Assembly: GCA_028697255.1 (NCBI GenBank)
Contig: JAQVFM010000017.1
Span: 1-34,202, forward strand
Length of the DNA: 34,202 nt
From: Oscillospiraceae bacterium
Lineage (GTDB): Bacteria > Bacillota > Clostridia > Oscillospirales > Acutalibacteraceae
Reading direction: 5' to 3'
The notes below the pieces were generated by a model that did not search any database, was not told the origin of the DNA, and saw only the letters and a program-made list of their open reading frames with translations. Numbering within the stretch: position 1 is the stretch's first letter; each line of letters begins with the position of its first letter. This document shows positions 1-7,854 of the stretch, piece by piece. The translations under genes and the position numbers were made by a program.

Positions 1-136
1 TTACTTCCCTTATACCGGCTTTTACAGAGCTCTGTAGAATTCATTGTATATTATGTGTATTTTATTATATTTTGATAAAGTCTTTGCAATTTTCTCATGA
101 TAGCAGCCTGTTACCACAAAAATTTTTGAACACTTA

Positions 137-260
137 GCGATTGTTAAATACACGGGCGACCACAGGTCGCCCCTACAAGTTATGGCTTCATTAAAACGCG
201 ACTAACTATTGTAGGTGCGAACTGCGTTCGCCCGTAAATCCATATATTTCGCAATTGACT
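137..260. mobile_element. MITE-like inverted-repeat element, copy A
   Basis: Arms AGCGATTGTTAAATACACGGGCGACCACAGGTCGCCCCTACAA and TTGTAGGTGCGAACTGCGTTCGCCCGTAAATCCATATATTTCGCAATTGACT. Confidence 0.65.
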
Positions 261-368
261 ATATAAAATTTTATAATAAAATAGCCGGTATTTTGCGGTA
301 GATTGGTAAGATGATACATGCCCTTGAGGGTTGTCGACCTATGAGGAGTCCAATAATTCAAGCCCTTT

Positions 369-812
369 TTATTGTATTTGGATTCTGCGTGTGTTCGCAG
401 TAGTTTCTGACTTTTTAGGACAATAAATTGTCAAAATTCCGTTATTCATTTCAGCTTTAATTTCATCCGCCTTAATATTCTCTAACGAAAAGCTTCTTCT
501 AAACGATCCGGTGCGGCGTTCTCTGCGTATATATCGTCCATCTTCATCTTTTTGTTCGGTCTTTTCATTGATATTTGCCGAAATTTTTAACATATTATCT
601 TCTATTTCTAAATTAACATTTTTCTTATCTATCCCCGGCATTTCAGCTTCAATAATATATTGATCCTTTTTATCTCTGACATCTACCCTAAACCCACTGA
701 AATTAAAACCATCCCAAATGCCTTCATTGAAAAAGCTTGGGAAAAAACCTCGCGGAAATAATCCATAATCATTGTTATTGAATAAGCTAAGCTCATTTTT
801 GTCGCGGTTCAT
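369..812 (-). CDS. Hsp20/alpha-crystallin family small heat shock protein
   Basis: 147 aa ORF with alpha-crystallin domain pattern (DVRDKKDQYIIEAEMPGIDKKNVNLEIEDNMLKISA...RRERRTGSFRRSFSLENIKADEIKAEMNNGILTI). Confidence 0.93.
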   Translation of the reverse strand: MNRDKNELSLFNNNDYGLFPRGFFPSFFNEGIWDGFNFSGFRVDVRDKKDQYIIEAEMPGIDKKNVNLEIEDNMLKISANINEKTEQKDEDGRYIRRERRTGSFRRSFSLENIKADEIKAEMNNGILTIYCPKKSETTANTRRIQIQ

Positions 813-832
813 ACAGTATAACCTCCTAAATA

Positions 833-1006
833 TTATATTTTATCAAAAAATTCATTAGATAAATCATCAGATTCGCCGGACAAAAGATAAGGCAGCATTT
901 CCTCCATTGATTTGCCTTTCTGAGACATTTTATTCTGTTCTGCACTAACATTGGTTTTGCTTTTAAAATCTTGTTTTTTAGGTTGTTTTTTTATACGGTC
1001 TGTCAT
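833..1006 (-). CDS. Short hypothetical protein, 57 aa, not in the supplied ORF track
   Basis: Translated by hand: MTDRIKKQPKKQDFKSKTNVSAEQNKMSQKGKSMEEMLPYLLSGESDDLSNEFFDKI*; preceded by GGGAGAGG at RBS spacing; lies just upstream of hsp20 on the same strand. Confidence 0.55.
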   Translation of the reverse strand: MTDRIKKQPKKQDFKSKTNVSAEQNKMSQKGKSMEEMLPYLLSGESDDLSNEFFDKI

Positions 1007-1200
1007 TTTCCTCTCCCTTTTATTTACTATATTTTTTCGGATATATTTTTAATAGAGAGCACTTTTAACGGATTTTTTCCTTTTTAATATTATATTATTC
1101 ATCACAGCAATTTTAATCCATTCATAATACAAATATCCGATTAATAGATTGATAAAAAATTTTAGCCGGACATTAGTATATGAATAAAAACGAAAAAAAT

Positions 1201-1270
1201 AAGGGCTTTCCGACATTAACTCCCGCTGCGACACAGCGAAGAGCAATGCTCAATGTCGGGAAACCCTTTG
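1201..1270 (-). terminator. Branched intrinsic terminator-like structure downstream of the atpA fragment
   Basis: Outer imperfect arms AAGGGCTTTCCGACATT (1201-1217) and AATGTCGGGAAACCCTTTG (1252-1270); minus-strand read-out is followed by a T-rich tract (TTATTTTTTTCG). Two small hairpins lie between the arms. Confidence 0.55.
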
Positions 1271-1294
1271 TTTATTGTCATTTTTGTATATTAA

Positions 1295-1750
1295 TCAACC
1301 CTTGACTGCATCGATATTTTCAGCGAGCTTTTCCGAGATCTTGCCACTTTCCCTGATCTCTTCCTTAATATGGGCAGCATGTGTGCCCACATATTTGATA
1401 AAGTCTTTTTGGAATTTTAGAATACGCCCAACATCTATATTTACCAGATGCCTGTTGTTTAAAGCATAAAGAATCAAGACCTGATCTTCAACCGGCATAG
1501 GCTTATACTGTGGCTGTTTGAGGACTTCCATAATGCGTTCGCCATGATTCAGACGATCCAAAGTGTCCTGATTGAGGTCAGAACCAAACTGCGAGAAAGC
1601 AGCTAATTCTTTGTACTGTGCAAACTCGATTCGGAGTGGACCGGCAAGATTCTTCATAGCGGGGATCTGAGCCGAACCTCCAACACGTGAAACAGAGAAG
1701 CCGGGATTAATCGCCGGGCGAACTCCATGGTTAAAGAGGTCAGCTTCCAA
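1295..1750 (-). pseudogene. atpA: C-terminal fragment of F-type ATP synthase subunit alpha
   Basis: Homology begins abruptly at LEADLFNHGVRPAINPGFSVSRVGGSAQIPAMKNLAGPLRIEFAQYKELAAFSQFGSDL; no Walker A region; an in-frame TGA lies a few codons upstream. Confidence 0.88.
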
Positions 1751-1810
1751 ATATTTTCTATTCAGAACTCATGCTAATATCCGATTAAAAGATTATTAAG
1801 TTTAATAATA

Positions 1811-2182
1811 TCAACTCTTCGACGTAAACTTTGCGTTATATATAGCGAGCTGGAAAGATAGTATACCGGCTGCCACTCCCCATAAACTAATCTGTGGTAT
1901 GATGGCACCCAACGCTAATGCAACACCTGTAAGAAGAAGCCTTAAAATATGCTGTATGCTAACATAGTTTCCGGCATGCTTCTGTTCCATTGTGAGTGCT
2001 TTGTCTACGGCACGCTCCAGCAGAAAGACTTTAGCGATACTAACGGCTGAGCCTATCAAAGCTCCGAACATAAATGGAATAAAATCCAAAGAGCGGTGAT
2101 AGATTGCTGAACCTAAAACGCATATCAATGTTGTTATTATTATTATTATAATCATTCGCTTAGCCAAATCCGACAGCTTCAT
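1811..2182 (-). CDS. atpI: ATP synthase subunit I (AtpI-like) membrane protein
   Basis: Four-TM small protein located between an AtpZ-like ORF and an atpA remnant; characteristic atp operon position. Confidence 0.7.
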   Translation of the reverse strand: MKLSDLAKRMIIIIIITTLICVLGSAIYHRSLDFIPFMFGALIGSAVSIAKVFLLERAVDKALTMEQKHAGNYVSIQHILRLLLTGVALALGAIIPQISLWGVAAGILSFQLAIYNAKFTSKS

Positions 2183-2215
2183 AAGACCTCTCTTCCTTGA
2201 TAATCCCTAAGATTG

Positions 2216-2443
2216 TCATTTTTTTGATATGTTGAACAACACCTTGATTGCGGCTCCCGCGCCTAATAAAGAAAAAACCAATAGCAACCAAGGCGTTGTG
2301 CCTAACAAACCGTCTAAGTACTTTCCTATTAAGACGCCGACTAATACCGATGCCGCCATAGTTACTCCTATATGCGAGAAGTGGGCTATGGCACGCAATG
2401 TTTCGCTGGTCTTGTTTTTATCCGTATTTTGCTTCTTACTCAA
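2216..2443 (-). CDS. atpZ: AtpZ/AtpI family protein
   Basis: 75 aa, two TM, GVLIGKYLDGLLGTTPWLLLVFSLLGAGAAIKVLFNISKK matches the AtpZ/AtpI pattern. Confidence 0.8.
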   Translation of the reverse strand: MSKKQNTDKNKTSETLRAIAHFSHIGVTMAASVLVGVLIGKYLDGLLGTTPWLLLVFSLLGAGAAIKVLFNISKK

Positions 2444-2605
2444 AATAGCGTCATCCTCGCTTTAAAAACATGATGCCCAAATATTACTCAATCAAACACC
2501 ATATTTTCACTTAAGGTTAATCTTACCACAAATATTAAGATAATATCAAGCTCTTAAGTTTAAACATCTATCCGAAAGAGAATGCGTCCTTATGTGACAT
2601 TTTTT

Positions 2606-2640
2606 TAGTCGATTGCTAAATGTACGGGCGACACGAATAG
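2606..2640. repeat. Half-copy of the MITE-like element, copy C
   Basis: TAGTCGATTGCTAAATGTACGGGCGACAC matches the left arm only. Confidence 0.45.
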
Positions 2641-2835
2641 TTTAACTGGTAATAAAGTAAAATTCAAGGGAGATTAGCAGTGTTATGGTGAGTGATACTT
2701 TAAGGAAAAAAAACATGTAAATTAAAGCTTATTGTAAGTATATCAAAAAATATTCCCAAAAAGTTATACATGTTGCAATCATTTTATTATCTGATTATAT
2801 ATACTGAATACATAATGATTAAAGGGGAGTTTATT

Positions 2836-4209
2836 ATGAAGCAACCAAAAGAATTAATATTGGATACACTGAATCATAAATTTACTGACCAAGTTCCATG
2901 GATTCCGTTTGCGGGAGTTCATGCCGGGACACTGGCGGGTTATGATGCGACCGAGGTATTGACCGACGGTGATAAATTGTTTGAGTCACTAATGCAAGTC
3001 AACAAGCTTTATCGTCCATGCGGCCAACCTGTGGTTTTTGATCTGCAGCTTGAGGCAGAGATTTTAGGTTGTCAGCTTGTGTGGACAAAGGACGGTCCTC
3101 CATCGGTCAGCTCACACCCGCTTGAGGACAATCCGGTTGTTCCATGCCGCTGCACTTTGCCCACCGCCGAGGACGGGCGACTTCCCATGATTCTTGATGT
3201 TATGAGGCGGATGAAGTCTGCCGTTGGGGATACAACAGCACTTTACGGATTGATTTGCGGTCCTTTCACGCTCGCGTCACATCTTCGCGGTAATGATATA
3301 TTTATGGATATGTTTGATGACGAAGATTTTGTCAACAATCTTCTGGATTATTGCGTTGATGTGGGCAAGCGTATGATAGAGCTGTATACACAAGCGGGTA
3401 TGGATGTTATTGCAGTGGTTGATCCGTTGGTATCTCAGGTATCATCGGCTCATTTCGAGGAGTTTTTATCCAAGCCATTTACAACTTTGTTTGATTTTAT
3501 CCGTGATAGCGGCAAGCTTTCCTCTTTCTTTGTGTGCGGTGACGCGACACGAAATATTGAAGTCATGTGCAAAACAAACCCCGATTCTGTTTTTGTAGAT
3601 GAAAATGTCAATATAGTGGAGGCAAAAGCAATCACCGATCGTTATAACGTCGCATTGGGCGGTAACATTCCGCTTACATCAATCATGCTGCACGGAACGC
3701 AGCAAGATAATATGAAATACGTGGTTGACATGCTGGACAGTCTGCCCAACACGCACAATTTTATTGTTGCGCCGGGATGTGACATGCCTTTTGCAGTTCC
3801 TGTCGAAAATACTGTTGCAGTTGCACAGGCAGTGTGGCAGACAGAAGTAGTTCGGGAAATGCTGAAAAACTATGTGTCCGTACAAGAGGATATTGATGTT
3901 GAGCTGCCGGATTATGACAGGCTTATCAAACCGTTGGTCGAAGTGTTCACTTTAGATTCGGCTACATGTGCCGCCTGTACATACATGATGGGTGCGGTAA
4001 ATGCAGCTAAAGAGCGGTATGGCGACTCCATAGATGTAGTTGAATATAAATATACAATAAAAGAGAATATAGCGAGATGCCAAAAAATGGGCGTGGGACA
4101 CCTGCCGTCGGTATATATCAACGGTCAACTAAAATTTTCGTCCCTTATTCCAAGCCGTGAGGAGCTGGATGCTGTTATTGATGAGGCTATAGCCGCTATC
4201 AAAGGGTGA
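2836..4209 (+). CDS. Uroporphyrinogen decarboxylase (MtaA/CmuA) family methyltransferase-like protein with C-terminal thioredoxin-like domain
   Basis: UroD/MtaA signature regions (VPWIPFAGVHAGTLAG, GPFTLASHLRG, VAPGCDMPFAVPVEN); C-terminal CAAC and HLPSVYINGQ (CxxC plus cis-Pro) thioredoxin-like region. Start moved to the ATG at 2836 after AAAGGGGAG. Confidence 0.88.
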   Translation: MKQPKELILDTLNHKFTDQVPWIPFAGVHAGTLAGYDATEVLTDGDKLFESLMQVNKLYRPCGQPVVFDLQLEAEILGCQLVWTKDGPPSVSSHPLEDNPVVPCRCTLPTAEDGRLPMILDVMRRMKSAVGDTTALYGLICGPFTLASHLRGNDIFMDMFDDEDFVNNLLDYCVDVGKRMIELYTQAGMDVIAVVDPLVSQVSSAHFEEFLSKPFTTLFDFIRDSGKLSSFFVCGDATRNIEVMCKTNPDSVFVDENVNIVEAKAITDRYNVALGGNIPLTSIMLHGTQQDNMKYVVDMLDSLPNTHNFIVAPGCDMPFAVPVENTVAVAQAVWQTEVVREMLKNYVSVQEDIDVELPDYDRLIKPLVEVFTLDSATCAACTYMMGAVNAAKERYGDSIDVVEYKYTIKENIARCQKMGVGHLPSVYINGQLKFSSLIPSREELDAVIDEAIAAIKG

Positions 4210-4210
4210 T

Positions 4211-5152
4211 ATGAGAAAGGACACGGATCATTACATGGCAAAGATGTATGTGATTACCGGCTTTCTTGGCGCAGGGAAAACAACCTTTTTAAAGGAATTT
4301 GCGCGTCTGCTGACGGGTGAAAAGCTTGCTGTTTTGGTTAATGAATTCGGCAAGGAAGATGTGGACAGCAAATTGCTTCGTGAATTAAATGCCGCCATGG
4401 AAGAGGTACACAGTGGTTCAATTTTCTGTGCTTGCCGTATAGAGCAGTTTTCGGATGCACTTTCGCGGTTATTAAAGGACAATCCTGATATAATTTTGGT
4501 TGAAACGTCGGGATTGTCCGACCCCACACGCATTCGTACATTGTTGGCAGAGCATTCCAACGCCGATAAGATTGATTATCGTGGTTGTCTGTGCATTGCG
4601 GACGCAGTTAGATTTGAAAAAGTGTATTCCACCGCTTTGGTATGCGGCAAGCAACTGGACATATGCGATGCAGTTATCATTAACAAAACCGATATTGCAA
4701 GTGATGAGCAAAAACAAAAAACGCTTGAACTTATAAAAAATCACCGTCCCGACGTTCCTGTGTATTTAACCAGCCACGGGAGAATTCAGCCTGAGTGGCT
4801 GTATGCCCTTCGCAAACCTACCGGTACTAAGTCTGCAAATTCTTATCATGTTAAGGATGTTTCTCTGCAAAGCCGTCTTGTTACTATAAGGGATACATTT
4901 CCAATGGATAAGCTAATGGATTTTCTTTGCTGCATTGCCCCTGCATCTTTTCGCATAAAGGGATTTGTGCAGTTACAGGAGGGTGTGTTTTTTGTGGACG
5001 CAGTGGGGCAAGACGTAAAGCTGAAACCCTGGGATAAAGAGGTTGAAAGCCTCAACCGGCTTGTCGTTTTAGCAGGCCGGGGATTGCCGTTGTTATCAAC
5101 GCTTAAAGAGGCTGGCAAAAGCTTTAATGACTATATATTATCTATTGAATGA
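4211..5152 (+). CDS. CobW/HypB/UreG-type G3E GTPase (COG0523 family)
   Basis: Walker A ITGFLGAGKTTFLKEF, NEFGKEDVD, Cys motif GSIFCACR, ETSGLSDP, NKTD. Confidence 0.9.
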   Translation: MRKDTDHYMAKMYVITGFLGAGKTTFLKEFARLLTGEKLAVLVNEFGKEDVDSKLLRELNAAMEEVHSGSIFCACRIEQFSDALSRLLKDNPDIILVETSGLSDPTRIRTLLAEHSNADKIDYRGCLCIADAVRFEKVYSTALVCGKQLDICDAVIINKTDIASDEQKQKTLELIKNHRPDVPVYLTSHGRIQPEWLYALRKPTGTKSANSYHVKDVSLQSRLVTIRDTFPMDKLMDFLCCIAPASFRIKGFVQLQEGVFFVDAVGQDVKLKPWDKEVESLNRLVVLAGRGLPLLSTLKEAGKSFNDYILSIE

Positions 5153-5162
5153 GTGGTAAAAG

Positions 5163-5191
5163 CCCACCCGCATTAACTTTCTGCGGGTGGG
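5163..5191. terminator. Terminator between convergent genes
   Basis: CCCACCCGCA...TGCGGGTGGG perfect 10-bp stem; followed by CTTTTA on the minus strand, at the end of the RACo-like gene. Confidence 0.7.
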
Positions 5192-5233
5192 TACCGAAAG
5201 CCTTGTTCTTTTTTAAAATTCCGGACATTAACA

Positions 5234-6829
5234 TTATGTATTCGGGAACATCATCCCGTTTATATATGTATCCATAAAATATGGATTTGTGGAAAGCTCC
5301 ACCGATTTTGTGAATTTGCCGATTTGCTCCGACTGCATGCGTATCGTGTCGCTTAACAAAATCATGGATGCTCCCGAACCTGCCGCGTTGCCGATTGCAT
5401 GTGCTTTATTAGCGAAACCGGGAGGAATAAGCCCGATTCTTTCAGCCGATTTTACATTGATATTACTGCCGAATCCTCCTGCTATGACAAGCTCTTTGAT
5501 ATCTGCATGAGTGTATCCCGCTTCCTTTATCAATGTTAGAATTCCCGCACACACAGCAGATTTTGCAAGCTGAACCGCTCGTATATCCTGTTGCGTTAAT
5601 ATCACTTGCGTCTCAGGCAGACGAAAGGCAGGTTGACCGTTTATCTCGGTAATATTATCTGTAAAGTCATGCCCATCTTCACAAATCATTCCGGTTTCAT
5701 CGATTATACCCGCTTCACACATAACCGAAACAGCATCCAAAAGACCCGACCCGCAAATTCCTGTGGCTGTTCCACCGCCCAAGACTAAACAGATTATGCC
5801 GTTGCTGTGGATTTTAACCTGATACACCGCGCCTGTCCGTGCAGGCATACCTTGATAAATTCCCGCGCCCTCAAATGCAGGCCCCGCCGCTGTTGAACAG
5901 CACCAGAGCATGCCGTTTGCCGCCAGCGCCATTTCTCCGTTGGTGCCTATATCGACAAGCAATTTCGGGCTGTCCGATACAACCCTGCCTTGATAGAAAA
6001 ATTCAGCAGCCAGCAACGCCGTTGTTATGTCGGCACCGACATAAGCGGATATACATCGCGGCAAATATACCTTTGCATCGCACGGCAAATCCAACTCCCG
6101 AGCAGATAAAAACATTCCGAAATAACAATCCTGTTCAAAAGGTGCCATTGTGATGGATTTCGGATTTCTTTGGCAAAGCAGATACAGCATGGCGGTGTTC
6201 CCGGTCAAAACAAGACTGTCTACTTTTATAGTAGTAGTTGAATCCGATTTGCTTAGCTTGCTGACAAGCCGGGATATGCAGCTGCGAATAGTGTCGGCTA
6301 ATGCTTTTCCCTCGCCGTCAAGTGATTTTTGCAGGCGCGAAATAACGTCCGCGCCGTACATCGACTGTGGATTTTTTTCTGCCATTGTTTTAATCAGCGT
6401 TCCGTCAGACAACCGATATAAATATGCTGCAACGGTTGTTGTGCCTATATCAACCGCAATGCCGAAATCCTTTCCCCACGGATTAAGCTCAAAAGGGGGA
6501 AAATAGCCGTCAGTAAGGATATTGTCTTTATATAATCCGGCTGAAAGAAGCTGGACCTTTACGTCGCCCAAAGCTTCTGTCATACAGGCATACCTAATAT
6601 TTTCACTTTTTTCTTTATCTGTCAGAAAGGAACTCTCGCTTTCGCTCATGGGAGAAAGCTCGCCTGTGGCCTTTACCTTGCATTTCAGGCACTTTTGCCT
6701 GCCGCCACAAGGCATTTCAACTGCAATGTTGTTTTGGGTAAACAGTTTAGACAATCTCACGGGGGCAGTGAATGTAATGTTTTTTTCAAGCCCTGTTGAG
6801 GTAATAATTTCTAATACCGATTGCTTCAC
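5234..6829 (-). CDS. ASKHA-domain / 2Fe-2S reductive activator of corrinoid proteins (RACo/RamA-like)
   Basis: N-terminal PCGGRQKCLKCKVKATGEL ferredoxin-type cluster motif; ASKHA motifs GIAVDIGTTTVAAYL, LLVDIGTNGEMAL, GPAFEGAGIYQGMPARTGAV. GTG at 6829 with AAAGGCGG upstream is the likely start; the ORF track extends to 6892. Confidence 0.88.
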   Translation of the reverse strand: MKQSVLEIITSTGLEKNITFTAPVRLSKLFTQNNIAVEMPCGGRQKCLKCKVKATGELSPMSESESSFLTDKEKSENIRYACMTEALGDVKVQLLSAGLYKDNILTDGYFPPFELNPWGKDFGIAVDIGTTTVAAYLYRLSDGTLIKTMAEKNPQSMYGADVISRLQKSLDGEGKALADTIRSCISRLVSKLSKSDSTTTIKVDSLVLTGNTAMLYLLCQRNPKSITMAPFEQDCYFGMFLSARELDLPCDAKVYLPRCISAYVGADITTALLAAEFFYQGRVVSDSPKLLVDIGTNGEMALAANGMLWCCSTAAGPAFEGAGIYQGMPARTGAVYQVKIHSNGIICLVLGGGTATGICGSGLLDAVSVMCEAGIIDETGMICEDGHDFTDNITEINGQPAFRLPETQVILTQQDIRAVQLAKSAVCAGILTLIKEAGYTHADIKELVIAGGFGSNINVKSAERIGLIPPGFANKAHAIGNAAGSGASMILLSDTIRMQSEQIGKFTKSVELSTNPYFMDTYINGMMFPNT

Positions 6830-6923
6830 TTTATATTGCCGCCTTTCTAAGGAAAACCCCAAATTTACTATCATAAATGATACATGATTCATTCTAAATA
6901 AGCTATCATAATATTTTAATTTT

Positions 6924-6932
6924 TGGTATACT
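6924..6932 (+). promoter_or_regulatory. Possible extended -10 promoter element upstream of the DUF1638 gene
   Basis: TGGTATACT (TGnTATAnT form); no clear -35 box. Confidence 0.3.
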
Positions 6933-6943
6933 ATTTATATCTA

Positions 6944-7070
6944 AGTCAATTGCGTAAAGCACGGGCGTCCACAGATTGCAACTACAAGTTGTGATTTTAC
7001 AAAAATGCACTCAACATATTGTAGGTGCAAACTATGTGCGCCCGCAAATCCGTATATTTCGTAATCGACT
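6944..7070. mobile_element. MITE-like inverted-repeat element, copy B
   Basis: Inverted ends AGTCAATTGCG...CGTAATCGACT; internal inverted GGGCG...CGCCC and CTACAAG...TTGTAG arms; flanked by ATATCTA direct repeats at 6937-6943 and 7071-7077. Confidence 0.7.
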
Positions 7071-7093
7071 ATATCTAAAAGGAGACAAGCAAT

Positions 7094-7834
7094 ATGCGTA
7101 TACATATTATAGCTTGCAGAGTATTTTCAAGAGAACTGAATTACTATGCATCTCAAAGCCCTCATATCGTAGACATTACTTGGCTTCCGCAGGGGCTTCA
7201 TGATACGCCCGAAAAATTGCGTCAGATGCTGAAAAGTACGTTAGACGATCTGTATTTTCAAAAAGAAAGGCAGATGCTTAAACACTGGCCTGACTACATA
7301 GTACTCGGTTACGGGCTGTGTTCAAACGGCATAGTCGGTCTTGAAAGCCGCGATATACCTTTAGTCATTCCAAAAACCGATGACTGTATTGCGATTTTTT
7401 TAGGCTCTCAAAAAAGATATCTTGATTTGTTTGAGCAATATAACGGTACATATTGGCTTAATAGCGGCTGGATTGAAACCGCGTTTATACCATCGAAAGA
7501 GATGCTTGACAAAAGATATAAGGAATATGTTAAGCTATATGGAGAAGAAAATGCAGAATTTTTATTGGAGCAGGATAAGCTCTGGATAAAAAATTACAAT
7601 TCCTGTTGTTATATCGGGTCTTCTGTTTACGATTGCCCCGACTACCCATTGCTTGCTGAACAAATAGCAAATGAGTACAACTGGGAATATCGAAGGTTTG
7701 AAGGCGAGTCCCGTCTAATCCGCGCCATGACTGAAGGAACATGGAATGATACAGAGTTCTTGATCTGTCCATGCAATCACCGTGTAGAAGCTACATACGA
7801 CAATACTAAAATACGTGCCGTTCCAATTAAGTAA
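7094..7834 (+). CDS. DUF1638 family protein
   Basis: MRIHIIACRVFSRELNYY..., DYIVLGYGLCSNGIVGL, PKTDDCIAIFLGS, TYWLNSGWIE are characteristic of DUF1638; RBS AAAAGGAGA. Confidence 0.8.
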   Translation: MRIHIIACRVFSRELNYYASQSPHIVDITWLPQGLHDTPEKLRQMLKSTLDDLYFQKERQMLKHWPDYIVLGYGLCSNGIVGLESRDIPLVIPKTDDCIAIFLGSQKRYLDLFEQYNGTYWLNSGWIETAFIPSKEMLDKRYKEYVKLYGEENAEFLLEQDKLWIKNYNSCCYIGSSVYDCPDYPLLAEQIANEYNWEYRRFEGESRLIRAMTEGTWNDTEFLICPCNHRVEATYDNTKIRAVPIK

Positions 7835-7854
7835 TTAACCATAGGAGGAGACGA

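Noticed and set aside
137-260. CRISPR array
   Set aside because: The repeats are dispersed and inverted, not regularly spaced direct repeats; no cas genes seen.
290-368. Possible transposase remnant on the minus strand (KGLNYWTPHRSTTLKGMYHLTNLPQ)
   Set aside because: Reading frame is short and I could not assign it to any family; too weak to call.
1049-1246. 65-aa minus-strand ORF
   Set aside because: Reads through the structured terminator-like region and AT-rich spacer; no RBS or family resemblance.
2128-2152. TTA/ATT microsatellite in atpI
   Set aside because: Short simple repeat encoding an Ile-rich TM segment; could be slippage-prone but no sign of a frame disruption.
2444-2835. Cobalamin riboswitch upstream of the corrinoid locus
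   Set aside because: I looked for B12-box-like sequence and found none; the region is AT-rich and contains only a MITE half-copy.
6976-7203. 75-aa plus-strand ORF
   Set aside because: Starts inside the MITE-like repeat and overlaps the DUF1638 start in another frame.
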